Shown: positions 17,471 to 28,300 of the stretch, one piece after another
Layout of the letters: every line of letters starts with the position of its first letter
Numbering within the stretch: position 1 is the stretch's first letter
Source of the DNA: Hymenobacter montanus
Lineage (GTDB): Bacteria; Bacteroidota; Bacteroidia; Cytophagales; Hymenobacteraceae
Reading direction: 5' to 3'
NCBI RefSeq assembly: GCF_014699115.1
Contig: NZ_JACXAD010000016.1
Coordinates: 62,001-126,000 of the forward strand
Length of the DNA stretch: 64,000 nucleotides
Notes under the pieces: model-generated
What the model saw: the letters and a program-made list of their open reading frames with translations, nothing else
Told to the model about the DNA's origin: nothing
Database searches by the model: none
Program-made: the position numbers and the translations under genes

Positions 17471-18703
17471 ATGTCTGATTCCAAAAAAGTGGCCATTATT
17501 GGCACCGTGGGGCTGCCGGCCTGCTACGGTGGCTTCGAAACCCTCACTGCTTTCCTGGTGAAGCACCTGCACGAGCAGCACGAGCTCACGGTGTATTGCA
17601 GCGGGAAAACTTACCCCAAGGCCGAGCGCCGTACCCACTACGAGGGCGCCAAGCTGGTGTACCTACCGCTGAGTGCCAACGGCCTGCAGAGCATTTTCTA
17701 CGATTGCCTATCCATTCTGCACGCCATGTTTTTTGCCGATGTGCTGCTGGTGCTGGGCGTGCCGGGGGCCATTATGCTGCCCTTCGTGCAGTGGTTTACC
17801 AAGAAGAAAATCATTGTATCTATCGACGGCATCGAGTGGCGGCGGGCCAAGTGGAACCGCGTGGCCCGCTGGTTTTTGCGCTGGTCCGAGAACATTGCCG
17901 TGCGCTACTCCCACGCCGATATCTCCGACAACGACGCCATTCAGAACTACACGGCCCGCGCCTACAGCACCCGAAGCCGCGTGATTGAGTACGGCGGCGA
18001 CCACGCCCACCACCAGCCCATCACCGAGGCGGCCCGCACCGAATACCCGTTTCTGGCCCGGCCCTACGCCTTCAAGGTGTGCCGCATCGAGCCCGAAAAC
18101 AACGTGCACCTGGTGCTGGAAGCCTTTGCCGAGCTGCCCAGCTACCCGTTTGTCATCATCGGCAACTGGAAAAATAGCGAATATGGCCGTCAGCTGAAGG
18201 CTACCTACGGCACCGGCGCCTACCCCAACCTGCACCTGCTCGACCCCATCTACGAGCAAACCCGGCTCGACTTGCTGCGCAGCAACTGCGCGGTGTACGT
18301 GCACGGCCACAGCGCCGGCGGCACTAACCCTTCGCTGGTGGAGGCCATGAGCCTGGGCCTGCCGGTGCTGGCTTTCCACGCTTCCTTCAACAAGGCTACT
18401 ACCGAGCACAAAGCCATCTATTTTGCCACCAAGGAGGAGCTGCAGCAGCTGATTAAAGCCACCAGCATTGGCAGCTGGATCACCCTGGGGGAGCAGATGA
18501 AAAGCGTGGCCGACCGCCGCTACAACTGGGCCGTGATTGCGCGGAAGTACAATTTCCTCATTCAGAAAGTATCGGCCGCCACGCCGCACACGGCTAAGGG
18601 CAGCGTGCGCCCGCAGCTTAGCCAGCTCTCATCCGCCGATCTGGTGCAGAACAACCTGGGCCAGTACGCCGCCCTGCACATGTTTTATGACGAAGAAGTT
18701 TAG
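17471..18703 (+). CDS. DUF1972-type glycosyltransferase (rhamnosyltransferase-like)
   Basis: 410 residues. The N-terminus VAIIGTVGLPACYGGFETLT is the hallmark of the DUF1972 domain found at the start of GT4 rhamnosyl- and related transferases. SIDGIEWRRAKWN is also conserved in that family. The donor domain contains YAFKVCRIEPENNVHLVLEA and HGHSAGGTNPSLVEAMSLGL. It lies 49 bases behind the previous gene and closes the operon that starts at 11692. It probably adds a deoxyhexose such as rhamnose or fucose, which is inference from the family. Confidence 0.9.
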   Translation: MSDSKKVAIIGTVGLPACYGGFETLTAFLVKHLHEQHELTVYCSGKTYPKAERRTHYEGAKLVYLPLSANGLQSIFYDCLSILHAMFFADVLLVLGVPGAIMLPFVQWFTKKKIIVSIDGIEWRRAKWNRVARWFLRWSENIAVRYSHADISDNDAIQNYTARAYSTRSRVIEYGGDHAHHQPITEAARTEYPFLARPYAFKVCRIEPENNVHLVLEAFAELPSYPFVIIGNWKNSEYGRQLKATYGTGAYPNLHLLDPIYEQTRLDLLRSNCAVYVHGHSAGGTNPSLVEAMSLGLPVLAFHASFNKATTEHKAIYFATKEELQQLIKATSIGSWITLGEQMKSVADRRYNWAVIARKYNFLIQKVSAATPHTAKGSVRPQLSQLSSADLVQNNLGQYAALHMFYDEEV

Positions 18704-19296
18704 CGCAGCAACAAACAACCTGTTGTCTATTACTAAATTATACGAGTTATCGGTCTATCTGCGTGGCCGGGCGTCTTGGCGCACGGTGCGGCACATTAGC
18801 TGGTTTAAGTCAGCTGCCAGCCTGTAGTAAATGCGCTGGTCATTCCCAAAACTGGAATAAACCGCTTGAATTACTGCCAAACGGCTATGGTAAAGGGTTC
18901 TATAAAATAATTGCATTCTAATTATTGGAATAAAACTAATTATCTAACCTGCAGCTAATTGCTAGTCAAGATTTGTTGATTCACGCAGTTGAAGTTGGGT
19001 TTTCAGACCTTAGCTTTAACCCCGCAATTCTCTGTAAACATTGTTTGCCTCGCTCTGCTTTTTCCCCTACTATGCTACTAATTCTACCCTCTTCCTGCAT
19101 CCCTATTACTAGCCCCGGCAACTACTGGCAGGACCTTTCAATCGCTAGTCTTGCACAATCAGTTCGTTTGCGGTGCTTTGGCACAGCCAACATCCAGGCC
19201 CTGGAGATGCTATAATCAGCCGTCAGCTACGACGTCGCCGGCACCTATTTGCCAGCAGGTATAAAGTTGCATTGATCGCTGATTAACAATTATAAC
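18704..19296 (+). other. 593-base intergenic region upstream of the NtrC-type activator gene
   Basis: No convincing gene. CATTC-Y-N6-TGGAATAAA occurs twice as a direct repeat (18841-18861 and 18914-18934). A good -24 box TTTGGCAC lies at 19178-19185, but the matching -12 position reads AT; another GGCAC at 19234 has its GC one base too close (GG-N9-GC). So autoregulation by sigma-54 is possible but not supported by a canonical promoter. Confidence 0.5.
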
Positions 19297-20643
19297 ATGG
19301 ACGTTCCATTTACCATCTTCATTGTTGAAGATGACCCTTGGTATGGTCAGTTGCTGCACTATCACCTTTCCCAGAATCCGGATGATGAGGTGTACTTATG
19401 GACCTCTGGCCAGGAGTGCTTGGACAACATGCACCTGCGGCCCGATGCAGTGACCATTGACTTCTCGCTGCCCGGCATGGGCGGCGACAAGCTGCTGCAA
19501 ACCATGCGCCAGCGCTGGCCCGACCTGCCGATCATCATCATCAGCGCCCAAAGCAAGATTACGACCGCCGTGGAACTGCTCAAGATGGGCGCGGCCGACT
19601 ACCTGGTGAAGGACGACAACACCAAGGACCTGCTCTGGAACGCCATTCAGAAGCTGCGCGAAACCAACTGCCTGCGCGAGCGGGTGAAAAGCCTGGAAAG
19701 CCAGCTGCAGGCCAAATACGATTTCGGCAAAATTATAAAGGGCAACAGCCCGGCCATCCAGCGCATTTTCGGGCTGATGGAAAAGGCGGCCCAGACGCCC
19801 GTGAACGTGTCTATTACCGGCGAAACCGGTACCGGCAAGGAGCTGGTGGCCAAGGCCATTCACATGAACTCGGGCCGGCACCGCAAGCCCTACGTGGCCG
19901 TGAATATGGCCGCTATCCCCACCGAGCTGCTGGAGAGCGAGCTGTTCGGGCACGAGAAGGGGGCCTTCACCAGTGCCGTGGCCCGCAAAATCGGCAAGTT
20001 TGAGGAGGCCAACGGCGGCACGCTGTTTCTGGACGAAATCGGCGACCTGCACCCGGCCATTCAGAGTAAGCTGCTGCGGGTACTGCAGGAGCGTGAGCTG
20101 CAGCGCGTGGGTGGCAACGAACGCATCAAGCTGGATGTGCGCCTGATTACGGCCACCCATAAGAACCTGGTGGAAGAGGTGAAAAACAAAACGTTCCGCG
20201 AAGACCTGTACTACCGCATCATGGGCCTGCCGCTGGTGCTGCCGCCCCTGCGCGAGCGGGGCCAGGATGTGCTGCACCTGGCCAAGTACTTCGTGGACGA
20301 GTTTTGCCAGAAATACAGCAAGGCCCCGATGACGCTGACCCCTGGCGCCCTCGACAAGCTGCGCGACTACAACTACCCCGGCAACGTGCGTGAGCTGAAA
20401 ACCGTGGTCGAGCTGGCCGCCGTGCTCAGCAACGGCGCCGAGATAGGGCCCGGCGACATCCTGTTTGCCTCGGCCGGGCAGGATTCCCACTTCCTGAGCA
20501 CCGAAAAAACGCTGCGCGAGTACACCCGCGCCATTGTGCGCCACTACCTCGACAAATACGACGACAACGTGCCCCAGGTGGCCCAGACCCTGGACGTGGG
20601 CAAATCCACGATCTATAAGATGATTCAGGACGGTGAAGTCTGA
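19297..20643 (+). CDS. NtrC-type sigma-54-dependent response regulator with GAFTSA loop
   Basis: 448 residues. Residues 1-125 are a receiver with acidic Glu11/Asp12/Asp13 and phosphoacceptor Asp55 ([11 protein letters not shown]). Residues about 145-380 are the AAA+ sigma-54-activating domain: Walker A GETGTGK (175-181), Walker [10 protein letters not shown], and the sigma-54 contact loop, which reads GAFTSA (222-227) instead of the usual GAFTGA. A Fis-type helix-turn-helix ends the protein ([19 protein letters not shown]). It should remodel sigma-54 RNA polymerase at -24/-12 promoters. It is the only such activator in this window and lies amid five promoter/palindrome pairs, so it is the best candidate to bind them. 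The hybrid kinase gene begins 36 bases downstream. Confidence 0.95.
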   Translation: MDVPFTIFIVEDDPWYGQLLHYHLSQNPDDEVYLWTSGQECLDNMHLRPDAVTIDFSLPGMGGDKLLQTMRQRWPDLPIIIISAQSKITTAVELLKMGAADYLVKDDNTKDLLWNAIQKLRETNCLRERVKSLESQLQAKYDFGKIIKGNSPAIQRIFGLMEKAAQTPVNVSITGETGTGKELVAKAIHMNSGRHRKPYVAVNMAAIPTELLESELFGHEKGAFTSAVARKIGKFEEANGGTLFLDEIGDLHPAIQSKLLRVLQERELQRVGGNERIKLDVRLITATHKNLVEEVKNKTFREDLYYRIMGLPLVLPPLRERGQDVLHLAKYFVDEFCQKYSKAPMTLTPGALDKLRDYNYPGNVRELKTVVELAAVLSNGAEIGPGDILFASAGQDSHFLSTEKTLREYTRAIVRHYLDKYDDNVPQVAQTLDVGKSTIYKMIQDGEV

Positions 20644-20679
20644 TTAGCTACGTCCAGGCCTTTTTTCTGCTTATTGCCT

Positions 20680-23600
20680 ATGCCTTCCCTTGCCACCTAC
20701 GCTGCCCTGGAGCAAGCCCTGCACCAGCGCGATGCGGAGATCGAATTGCTGCGGGCCCAACTGGCCGCCGTGCAGGCGGCTCTGCCACCCGACGTGCGCG
20801 ACCCGGCTACCTTTCTGCCGCAGGCCCTGCAGGTTTTTGAGGGAATGCTGCACACCGACTCGCAGGGCCGCATTACCTGGGCCAACGAGGCCTTTCTGGC
20901 GCGCTGCCGCTGCCCGCTGCCCGAGCTGCTGGGTCGCTCCGTGGCGCACCTGTGGCCCGACGAGGCCATCGAAGCAACCGTGAGCGCCGGCATTGCCCAC
21001 GGCGAGCCTTTTCAGTGTGAGATACCCGACCCCCAGAGCGAACGCAACTGGCTGCACTTGAAAATGCAGCCCATTGTGAATGAGGTACGAGCGGTGGAAA
21101 TGTTTGTGGGCCTGCTGCAGGATATTTCGCTGAAGCGCCGCACCCAGCTGGCCCTGGCCGAAAGCGAAGAGCGGTTTCAAATCTTGGCCAAATGCGCGCC
21201 GGGGGTGCTCTTCAGGGTGCGCCACTCGTATGCGTCGGCCGGCCCGTGCGAGGTCTTGTATTGCAGCCCGCAGCTCCACGACCTGTTCGGCCTGGAGAAC
21301 CTGGAAGACCTGCCCAGCTACATCCATCCCGATGACAAGCTGCGCTTTTGGGCGGCCCTTGATGCCGGGGTAGCCAGCCATAGCCCGGTGACCGTGGAAT
21401 TCCGCCTGCTGTTGCCGGGCCAGCCAACGCGCTGGTGTCGAGCTAACTCGCTGATGTCGGGTTGCGACGAGCAAGGCATCTTGCGCAGTGGCAGCCTGGA
21501 AGACATTACGCTGGCGCACCAGGCCCAGGAATCGAAGCGCCAAAGCAACCTGCGGGCGGTCCGGGTGCAAGAAGGCCTGGGCGTGGGGGGGTGGGAGTAC
21601 CATTACGACACCACCGAAACGGTGATTTCGCCCGAATGCAAAACCATTATGGGGTACGCCGATGATTGGCTGCCCAACCACTGCCGCTCGCTGCTGGAAT
21701 ACGTTCATCCCGACGACCAGCTGGTACTGACCACGGCCTGGGAGCGGTATGAGCGCGGCGAAACGGACTTATTTGCCTGCGAGCATCGCTTGCGTACCGC
21801 CAATGGCACCTACCGCTGGATGCTGAACCGGGGCCAGATTACCCTCCGTGACGAGCAGGGCAATCCACGAATTTTCACCGCCTTTATTGGCGATATTCAC
21901 ATTCGCAAAGTCAGCGCGCTGGCGCAGGCCACTACCGCTCTACGCCTGACTACCACCATTAAGAAGTTAAAGCGCGGCGTGCTGCTGGTGGACGAAAACC
22001 GCAAAGTGGTGCTAACCAATGCGTCCTTTTGCCAGCTGTTCGGGCTGGGGCAGACGCCGGAGGAGCTCATCGGCGCGGATTACGGCCTGATTGAAGCGCA
22101 GGTGCAGGCTGCCGTGCAGGGCCCGCTCGAGGAAGTGGTCCTGGCGGCCATGTCCACCCTGGTGGCCAATCGCCGGGAAGTACGCCACAACCTGCTGCGC
22201 CTGCATAACGGCCGGCTGGTGGAGCGCGATTTCGTGCCCGTGGACGAGCATGGCCACGACATCGGCTTTCTATGGAAATTTGAGGACATCACCGACAGCT
22301 ACCTGGCCGAAACCAACCTGCGCTTGCGCGAAGAGAAATACCGCACCATCATCGACAACATGCAGCTGGGCCTGGTCGAGCTGGATTTGAACCAGCGGGT
22401 GCTCTACGCCAACCCCACTTACTGCGCCATCATTGGCTACACCAGTGAGGAGCTGATTGGCCGGCCCCTGCCCCCGCGCCTCGTGCCGCTCGAAAGTGTA
22501 CCCTATCTGGCCGAGCAGCGGAAGAGGCGCAGCCAGGGCATCAGCAATGCCTATCAGATACCCCTGGTCACCAAATCTGGCGAGACCAAGTGGCTTTTTG
22601 CCGGGGCGGCCCCGCTTTACGACCAGGACCGCCGCATGGCCGGCACCATTGCCATCGGCTTCGACATCACCGCCCAGAAGCAGATGGAGCAGAGCCTGCG
22701 CGAAGCCAAAGAGCTGGCTGAGGACTCGACCCGGGCCAAAGAGCAGTTTCTGGCCAACATGAGCCACGAGATTCGCACGCCCATGAACGCCATTCTGGGC
22801 ATGAGCCAGCTGCTGGCCAAAACCCCGCTCGCCCCCAAACAAAGCAACTACCTGCACGCCATCAGCGTCTCGGCCCAGAACCTGCTCGTCATCATTAACG
22901 ACATCCTGGACCTCTCCAAGCTCGATGCCGGCAAGATGACCATCGAAAAAGTGGGCTTCAACGTGAGCCGCCTCTTCGCGGAAGTAGAGAAGACGCTGCT
23001 CTACAAAGCCGAAGAAAAAGGCCTGCACCTGACGGTCGCCATGAGCCCGCTGGTGCCCGACGTGGTGGTGGGCGACCCCCACCGTATCACCCAGATTTTG
23101 CTCAATCTGGGGGGCAATGCCGTTAAGTTTACGAGCAAAGGAGAAGTGACGATTGCGTGTGAAGTAGGGGGCTACTATGATAACATGGTCCTGCTCGCCT
23201 TTGTGGTGCGCGACACCGGCATTGGCATCAACGCGGACTATCTGCAGCAGATTTTTCAGGAGTTCAGCCAGGAGGACGCCTCCATCACCCGGGAGTTTGG
23301 CGGCACGGGCCTGGGCCTGAGCATCAGCCGCAGCCTGGCCCGCCTGATGGACAGCGAAATCATCATTGATAGCGAAAAAAGCGTGGGCACCACTATTCAT
23401 TTCACGCTGCCGCTGCTCATTGGCACTATCGACGACCTGCCCCAACGCCGGCCCGTGGCCGGTACCAATTTGCGGGAGCTGCGCGGCAAGCGCATCCTAC
23501 TGGTGGAAGACAACGAGTACAACCGCCTGATGGCCAAAACCTTTTTACAGAATGCGCACCTTAAGGTGAGCGAGGCCGAGAACGGGCAGCTCGCCCTCGA

Positions 23601-24261
23601 CTGCGCGGCCCAGCAAACGTTCGACCTCATCCTGATGGATGTGCAGATGCCCGTGCTGGACGGCTTCGAGGCCACGCAACGGCTGCGCCAGGAGCTAGGC
23701 CTGACCATTCCCATCATCGCGCTCACGGCCTCGGCCATCAACGGCGAGAAGGAGCGCTGCCTGGCCGCCGGCATGGACGATTACCTGACCAAGCCCTTCT
23801 ACGAAGACGAGCTGCTGCAGCTGCTCGGCAACTGGCTGCTGCCGGCCGCCCCCAGCCCGGGCGCTGCCGTCGCGGCCTGGCCTGCCATCTTACCAGTTGC
23901 TTCCCCCATGCTCTACAACCTGGAGGTGCTGCAAAGCATGGCGCGGGGCGACCAGAAATTCGTATCGTCCATGATTCGGACCTTCATCGACAGCGCCCAG
24001 CGCACCCTGCAGGACCTGCACGCAGCTTTGGCCGTGGGCAACCTGGCCGGCCTGCAGGCAGCGGCCCACAAGCTGCGCCCCAGCCTACGCCACCTTCAGA
24101 TTCATACGGCCCTGAAGCTGATGGAAGAACTGGAGGACTGGGCCGGGCCGTTTTCCTACGACGACCTGCAGCCGCGGGTGGAAGCAGCCGACCGCATTCT
24201 GCGCCAGGTGCTGGTGGAGATGACCGCCGAACAGGAAAAGCGCCGCGCCACCGGCCACTAA
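20680..24261 (+). CDS. Hybrid sensor histidine kinase with multiple PAS domains, receiver and HPt
   Basis: 1193 residues from the ATG at 20680 (a TTG six bases earlier is less likely). No membrane segment is apparent, so it is probably cytoplasmic. About five PAS/PAC units occupy residues 50-680. Then HisKA (His696 in [14 protein letters not shown]), HATPase with [16 protein letters not shown], a receiver (Asp987 in [13 protein letters not shown]) and a C-terminal HPt-like domain (His1130 in [14 protein letters not shown]). This is a complete phosphorelay in one chain. It directly follows the NtrC-type gene, so the two are likely an operon and a cognate pair. The signal is unknown. Confidence 0.95.
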   Translation: MPSLATYAALEQALHQRDAEIELLRAQLAAVQAALPPDVRDPATFLPQALQVFEGMLHTDSQGRITWANEAFLARCRCPLPELLGRSVAHLWPDEAIEATVSAGIAHGEPFQCEIPDPQSERNWLHLKMQPIVNEVRAVEMFVGLLQDISLKRRTQLALAESEERFQILAKCAPGVLFRVRHSYASAGPCEVLYCSPQLHDLFGLENLEDLPSYIHPDDKLRFWAALDAGVASHSPVTVEFRLLLPGQPTRWCRANSLMSGCDEQGILRSGSLEDITLAHQAQESKRQSNLRAVRVQEGLGVGGWEYHYDTTETVISPECKTIMGYADDWLPNHCRSLLEYVHPDDQLVLTTAWERYERGETDLFACEHRLRTANGTYRWMLNRGQITLRDEQGNPRIFTAFIGDIHIRKVSALAQATTALRLTTTIKKLKRGVLLVDENRKVVLTNASFCQLFGLGQTPEELIGADYGLIEAQVQAAVQGPLEEVVLAAMSTLVANRREVRHNLLRLHNGRLVERDFVPVDEHGHDIGFLWKFEDITDSYLAETNLRLREEKYRTIIDNMQLGLVELDLNQRVLYANPTYCAIIGYTSEELIGRPLPPRLVPLESVPYLAEQRKRRSQGISNAYQIPLVTKSGETKWLFAGAAPLYDQDRRMAGTIAIGFDITAQKQMEQSLREAKELAEDSTRAKEQFLANMSHEIRTPMNAILGMSQLLAKTPLAPKQSNYLHAISVSAQNLLVIINDILDLSKLDAGKMTIEKVGFNVSRLFAEVEKTLLYKAEEKGLHLTVAMSPLVPDVVVGDPHRITQILLNLGGNAVKFTSKGEVTIACEVGGYYDNMVLLAFVVRDTGIGINADYLQQIFQEFSQEDASITREFGGTGLGLSISRSLARLMDSEIIIDSEKSVGTTIHFTLPLLIGTIDDLPQRRPVAGTNLRELRGKRILLVEDNEYNRLMAKTFLQNAHLKVSEAENGQLALDCAAQQTFDLILMDVQMPVLDGFEATQRLRQELGLTIPIIALTASAINGEKERCLAAGMDDYLTKPFYEDELLQLLGNWLLPAAPSPGAAVAAWPAILPVASPMLYNLEVLQSMARGDQKFVSSMIRTFIDSAQRTLQDLHAALAVGNLAGLQAAAHKLRPSLRHLQIHTALKLMEELEDWAGPFSYDDLQPRVEAADRILRQVLVEMTAEQEKRRATGH

Positions 24262-24359
24262 GAACCTGTTTGAGTGCAAACGGTTATGCTTCGATCAGCG
24301 GACGCCAGCTAGAGTAGGACGTTGAGAAGTGATTTTTTACCACCTCAAACAGCTTCTAA
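24259..24359. repeat. Short MITE-like repeat, relative of the one at 10353-10520
   Basis: Ends TAAGAACCTGTTTGAG (24259-24274) and CTCAAACAGCTTCTAA (24344-24359) are inverted repeats with two mismatches. Inside, CTTCGATCAGCGGACGCCAG (24292-24311) matches the other element at all but one base. It lacks the long internal hairpin. The left end overlaps the stop codon of the hybrid kinase, just as the other copy overlaps the stop of the HPt gene. Confidence 0.65.
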
Positions 24360-24373
24360 GGTTGAAGACCAGT

Positions 24374-24410
24374 CCTCCGATTTTCAGAATAGAACTCTGA
24401 AAATCGGAGG
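24374..24410. promoter_or_regulatory. Palindromic activator site C
   Basis: The cleanest copy: CCTCCGATTTTCAGA (24374-24388) and its exact complement TCTGAAAATCGGAGG (24396-24410), spacer ATAGAAC. Promoter C starts 63 bases downstream, across a stretch of about 24 % G+C by hand count. A rho-independent terminator for the kinase gene is an alternative for the hairpin, but there is no T-run after it and the arm sequence is shared with the other sites. Confidence 0.7.
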
Positions 24411-24473
24411 GCAACAATAATCTTACAATAAATAAACTTCTTACAATCAGAAGTTTATATTCTGATTCAATAG

Positions 24474-24490
24474 TTGGTACGGTGGTGGCA
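24474..24490 (+). promoter_or_regulatory. Sigma-54-type promoter C
   Basis: TTGGTACGGTGGTGGCA has GG-N10-GC with one mismatch in each box. Predicted start near 24501, eleven bases before the ATG at 24512. It faces the small genes that lead to the giant adhesin. Confidence 0.6.
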
Positions 24491-24511
24491 TTGCTGAAAA
24501 AAAACTTCGCT

Positions 24512-24784
24512 ATGCTACCATCTATATCCTCCGAAGAAATTCCTGTTCAAGCGTCGGGCAACCTTGCTTCATCTAAGAAGTGGCTGCTCCAGGGGGCGCT
24601 GCTATTTGGCCTGCTGGGCCTTACCCGCTGGACCCGTCCGGTCCCGGCCTGGCCGCCGCCCGCCCGCATCTCGGTGCCGCACTTGCGGGACCAGGCCTCT
24701 GCTGCCGTTCGAGTCAAACCGCCGACCCAGACGGAGAGCCGGCTGGATCTGAAAGCAGTCGCATTTTCGGGGCCGGGCCAATGA
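24512..24784 (+). CDS. Small membrane-anchored protein of unknown function
   Basis: 90 residues. One hydrophobic segment near residues 24-38 (WLLQGALLFGLLGLTRW) follows a polar N-terminus; the rest is Pro/Arg-rich and probably extracytoplasmic. No family recognised. An in-frame GTG at 24482 would overlap promoter C, so I use the ATG at 24512. Its stop overlaps the next start as ATGA, typical of genuine coupled genes. Its placement right behind a predicted sigma-54 promoter suggests co-expression with the EPS genes. Confidence 0.5.
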   Translation: MLPSISSEEIPVQASGNLASSKKWLLQGALLFGLLGLTRWTRPVPAWPPPARISVPHLRDQASAAVRVKPPTQTESRLDLKAVAFSGPGQ

Positions 24785-25059
24785 AATGGCTCCTGACCTT
24801 GCTGGCCCTGCCGTGCGGTTTTGAGCCCATAGCGGCTCAAAGCAGGAGTTCGAACCCGCCCGGGGCCGGCCTTTCCGACCTGCGCACGCTGCTGAAAGCG
24901 GGACCCCACGCCCAGGCAGGCCCTCCTGCCTGCCGACAACACCAGCCGCCGGGCAGCGGCTTGGTTCCGCTGGCCGGTGCAGCAGGTGCCCAGTTGGTAG
25001 ATCGGGCCCGTGTGCAGCTCGAAAGCCTCAACCCTGACGTGGAGGTGTTTGCCATCTGA
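24781..25059 (+). CDS. Small predicted secreted protein of unknown function, possibly truncated
   Basis: 92 residues beginning MKWLLTLLALPCGFEPIAAQ, a plausible signal peptide. Starts within the stop of the previous gene (ATGA). The end reads QLVDRARVQLESLNPDVEVF and then AI-stop; beyond the TGA the same frame continues sensibly (VGINPYTEWQ) to a second stop at 25090-25092, which hints that an in-frame stop has shortened an older gene. No family recognised. Confidence 0.4.
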   Translation: MKWLLTLLALPCGFEPIAAQSRSSNPPGAGLSDLRTLLKAGPHAQAGPPACRQHQPPGSGLVPLAGAAGAQLVDRARVQLESLNPDVEVFAI

Positions 25060-25104
25060 GTTGGCATCAACCCATACACCGAGTGGCAATGATGCTCGAA
25101 ATAG

Positions 25105-25361
25105 CTAATTGACTATCTGATAGCTTATGATCTACTACGCGCGGCCGGCGAAACGCTGGCCGCGCTGGTCCCGGCTCAAACTCGGCTTCAGACGTTTGCC
25201 GGCAACTTCTACCGGCCAGCCACCACGCCGCTGAGCTGGCTGTATTTCTTCGACGTCATCAAAAACAACCACGCCCTGATGACGGCCGCCGCCCTGGGCA
25301 CGGCCGCCATGGTACTGAACGATGCCGCCAGTGCTGAGCAGCGTCAGCAGCACTTAATCTC
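25105..25361 (+). pseudogene. Gene fragment without a start codon
   Basis: This open frame has coding-like composition (AAGETLAALVPAQTRLQTFA, then GNFYRPATTPLSWLYFFDVI, then KNNHALMTAAALGTAAMVL) but no ATG or GTG near its 5' end; a TAG stops the frame at 25102-25104. It looks like the middle of a decayed gene left between the small secreted-protein gene and the adhesin. I do not recognise the parent family. It could instead be a gene with an unusual start (ATT or CTG). Confidence 0.35.
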
Positions 25362-25376
25362 TTGTTTATCTTCTCT

Positions 25377-28300
25377 ATGCTACCCCATCGTTGCTTTCTT
25401 TGTCAGCCAGCCACCGGGCTGTTTCGTGGGTTGTTACTCTTACTGATGACCAGTTTGAGCCCGGTTGCTCACGCCACCGATTACTACTGGGTGGGCGGCA
25501 CCGGCCAGTGGAACGACCTTGCCCACTGGGCCACCAGCAGTGGGGGTAGCATAAGCCCCATTCAGACACCGCAAAGCACTGACAACGTGTTTTTTGATGC
25601 GAATTCTTTCGCCGCGAGCAATGAGCGGGTAACGATTGATGGCACCGTGACCTGCCTCGATATGAACTGGACCGGAGCCGTGCACGCCCTGGCAGCGGGC
25701 GGCACCACTGCCGGAGCCGCCCTGGTGGGCGCCGGCTCTGTGGAAGTGAACGGCGACCTGCATCTGCAAAGCGGCATGGGCCGGCAGGATGCCAATTTCA
25801 CCCTGCTGGCCACCAACCCCGGCCACGAGGTTGATTTGCAGGCCGTGCCCCTCAACGGCTGGCTGAAATTCGACAGCGGTTCGGGGGGATGGCTGCTGAC
25901 CAGCGACGCGAACCTGGTGCAGTACGGCGGCACGCCCAGCCTGCTGCTGAACGCGGGCAGCATCGATTTCGGCAGCGTGGTGGTGTCGTGTTTCGGCGTA
26001 CGCAGCACTGGCAGCGGCTACCGCGATATTCAGCTCAACCACAGCCAGTTTAACTTGTTAAGCCCGTCGAATACCTGGGAAGTGAGCGGCACGAACCTGC
26101 TGTTTGATGCCAGCGCCAGTATTTTGCGGGTGGGGCCCACACCCCGCAATACGGCCACGGAATATTCTTTCATTAGTGGGGCCCTCAATTACAACCAGGT
26201 GGAAGTGGGCGCGGGGGCCAGCGCTACGTTCAGCGTGGCCGGCTCCTCGTTCGACCAGTTAATCATCAACGGCAATACCACGCTGACCAGCAGTGCCACC
26301 ATCAACGGCAGCCTGACGGTGGGGGCGGAGGTGGTGCTGCGAGCGGCGGCCGGACAGGTGCTCTACTTCAGCAGCTCGGCTACTCTGGCCACGGGCGGCA
26401 GCTGCGCCGGCTTGGCGGTGTTGCAGTCGAGCGTGCCCGGCAAAGTGGCTTACCTCAACCGCGCCCGGGGCTGGGGCAGCACGTCGCTGGGCTTTGCGGC
26501 GGTACAGGACTTGCGCTTTGGGGGCGGAGCGGGCGGAACGGCCCTGCCGGCGCTTACCTGCCTCGACCGGGGCAACAACCTGGGCATCAGCTTCGGCAGC
26601 CCGACGGTGAGCGACCTGTACTGGGTGGGCGGGGCCGGGGAATGGCACGATGCCCGCCACTGGGCCACCAGCAGCGGCGGCAGCGCGGCCGCCAACACTT
26701 GCCTGCCCACGCTGACTACCAACGTGCATTTTGATGCTAACTCGTTTGCCACAACCGGCGAAACCGTGACCCTGGACGGTCCCAACGCCTTTTGCCGCGA
26801 CCTGGACTGGACCGGGGCCCCCGCGTCGGTTTTCAGCACGGCCGGCACGGCGAGCGGCCTGCGCCAACTGCACATCGGCGGCTCCCTGACCCTGACGCCA
26901 GCCCTGACGCTGAACCTGGGCACCACCGACCTCGTGCTGGAAGGCTACGAAATTGGCCGGCCGGCGGCCACCCTCGCTACCGCCGGCCGCGTGCTGACCG
27001 GGAACGTCTATTTCCGGGCGGCGGGCAGCACCTACACCCTACTCGATAACCTCTCGCTGGTACCCGGCCCGGCCTCGCCTAACGGGCGCATTTACGTGGA
27101 AGCGGGCACGCTGCTGACTGCCGGGCGCGACATTACGGCCCAGGGCTTCACGAGCGGGTACGCGGCTACGGGCTCGGTGTTCAGCACGGGCACGGCCGCG
27201 GGCGGGCCGGTGAGCCTGGCCCCGGTGGCCGTGGACCTGAGCACCAGTACCCTGACTCTGACGCCAGCCTCCGCCGTGAGCGACGCGGGCGTGCGCGCCA
27301 CCTACACCTGGGACATTGCTGCCGGCACCAGCCTCGCGGCCGGCGCCAGCACCATCAACATCGGCAGCAATGCGACACCCAATCAGCCCGCCTATTTTCT
27401 GGCCGGGCTAGGCCTGCGCTATCATAACGTCAACTTTACCGACCCAGCGGCTGGCTCGCTGCCTACCTTGGTGGCGGGCGGCGCGGCAGCTTCGTTCGAC
27501 GTGCTGGCCTTCAGCGGCTCGGCCGACATTGCGGCCAGCACCACCATCACGCAGCAGCTGACGTTGGCGGGCGGGCGGGCCTACACCTTCAACTCCACCA
27601 CTCAGACCCTGGCCGCCGATGCGCAACTGGTGGCCCGGGGCGGCTGCGAGGGCTTTCTCACCATCAGCGGGGCCAGCGCGGGCGCGCGGGCCGCTTTCAA
27701 CAAGCCGGCGGGCGGCCCGCAGCCCAACCAAAGCCTGCAATTTGCGCTGCTGCGCAACGTGGCCTTTGGCGGCGGGGCCAGCTGGACGGCCGCGCAGAGC
27801 CTCGACAACGGCGGTACTACGGGTGTGGTTTTCAGCAGCCCGCCCACGGCGCGGGTGCTGTACTGGGTGGGCAACGGCGGGCGCTGGAGCGACCCCAGCC
27901 ATTGGGCCCTGAGCAGTGGTGGCCCCGGCGGCAACTGCCCCCCCAACCAGCTCGACAACGCCAATTTCGACGCCCAATCCTTCAGCCTGGCCAGCCAGGT
28001 GGTGACGCAGGATGTGTTATTTGCCACCTGCCGCAGCCTGAGCTGGGCTACGGTCACCAACCGCCCCACCTTCAGCGGCAGCAGCACCAACAAGCTGAGC
28101 CTGTACGGCTCGCTCGCCTGGAGCGCGGCCATGAACCAGCAGCTGGCCGGCGAAACGGCCATTCTGAGCACGGCCACCATTACCAGCGCCGGGCAGACGT
28201 TTGGCGGGGCGCTAACCATCGATGCGCCGGGCGCGACCGTGACCCTGGCTGATGCCCTGCAGCAGCCCCGCACGGCGGGCAGCGGACTGGCGTTTTTCGC

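Noticed and set aside
19234..19246. GGCACCTATTTGC as a sigma-54 promoter for the activator gene
   Set aside because: GG and GC are only nine bases apart; sigma-54 spacing is strict at ten. There is also no palindrome of the regulon type at the expected distance.
24374..24410. Palindrome C as a simple terminator of the hybrid kinase gene
   Set aside because: No T-run follows, and the arm sequence and its distance to a -24/-12 element recur at four other sites, some of which are not downstream of any gene end.
24843..24860. GTTCGAACCC, reminiscent of a tRNA T-loop
   Set aside because: The flanking bases do not form a T-stem and there is no matching acceptor, D or anticodon arm around it.
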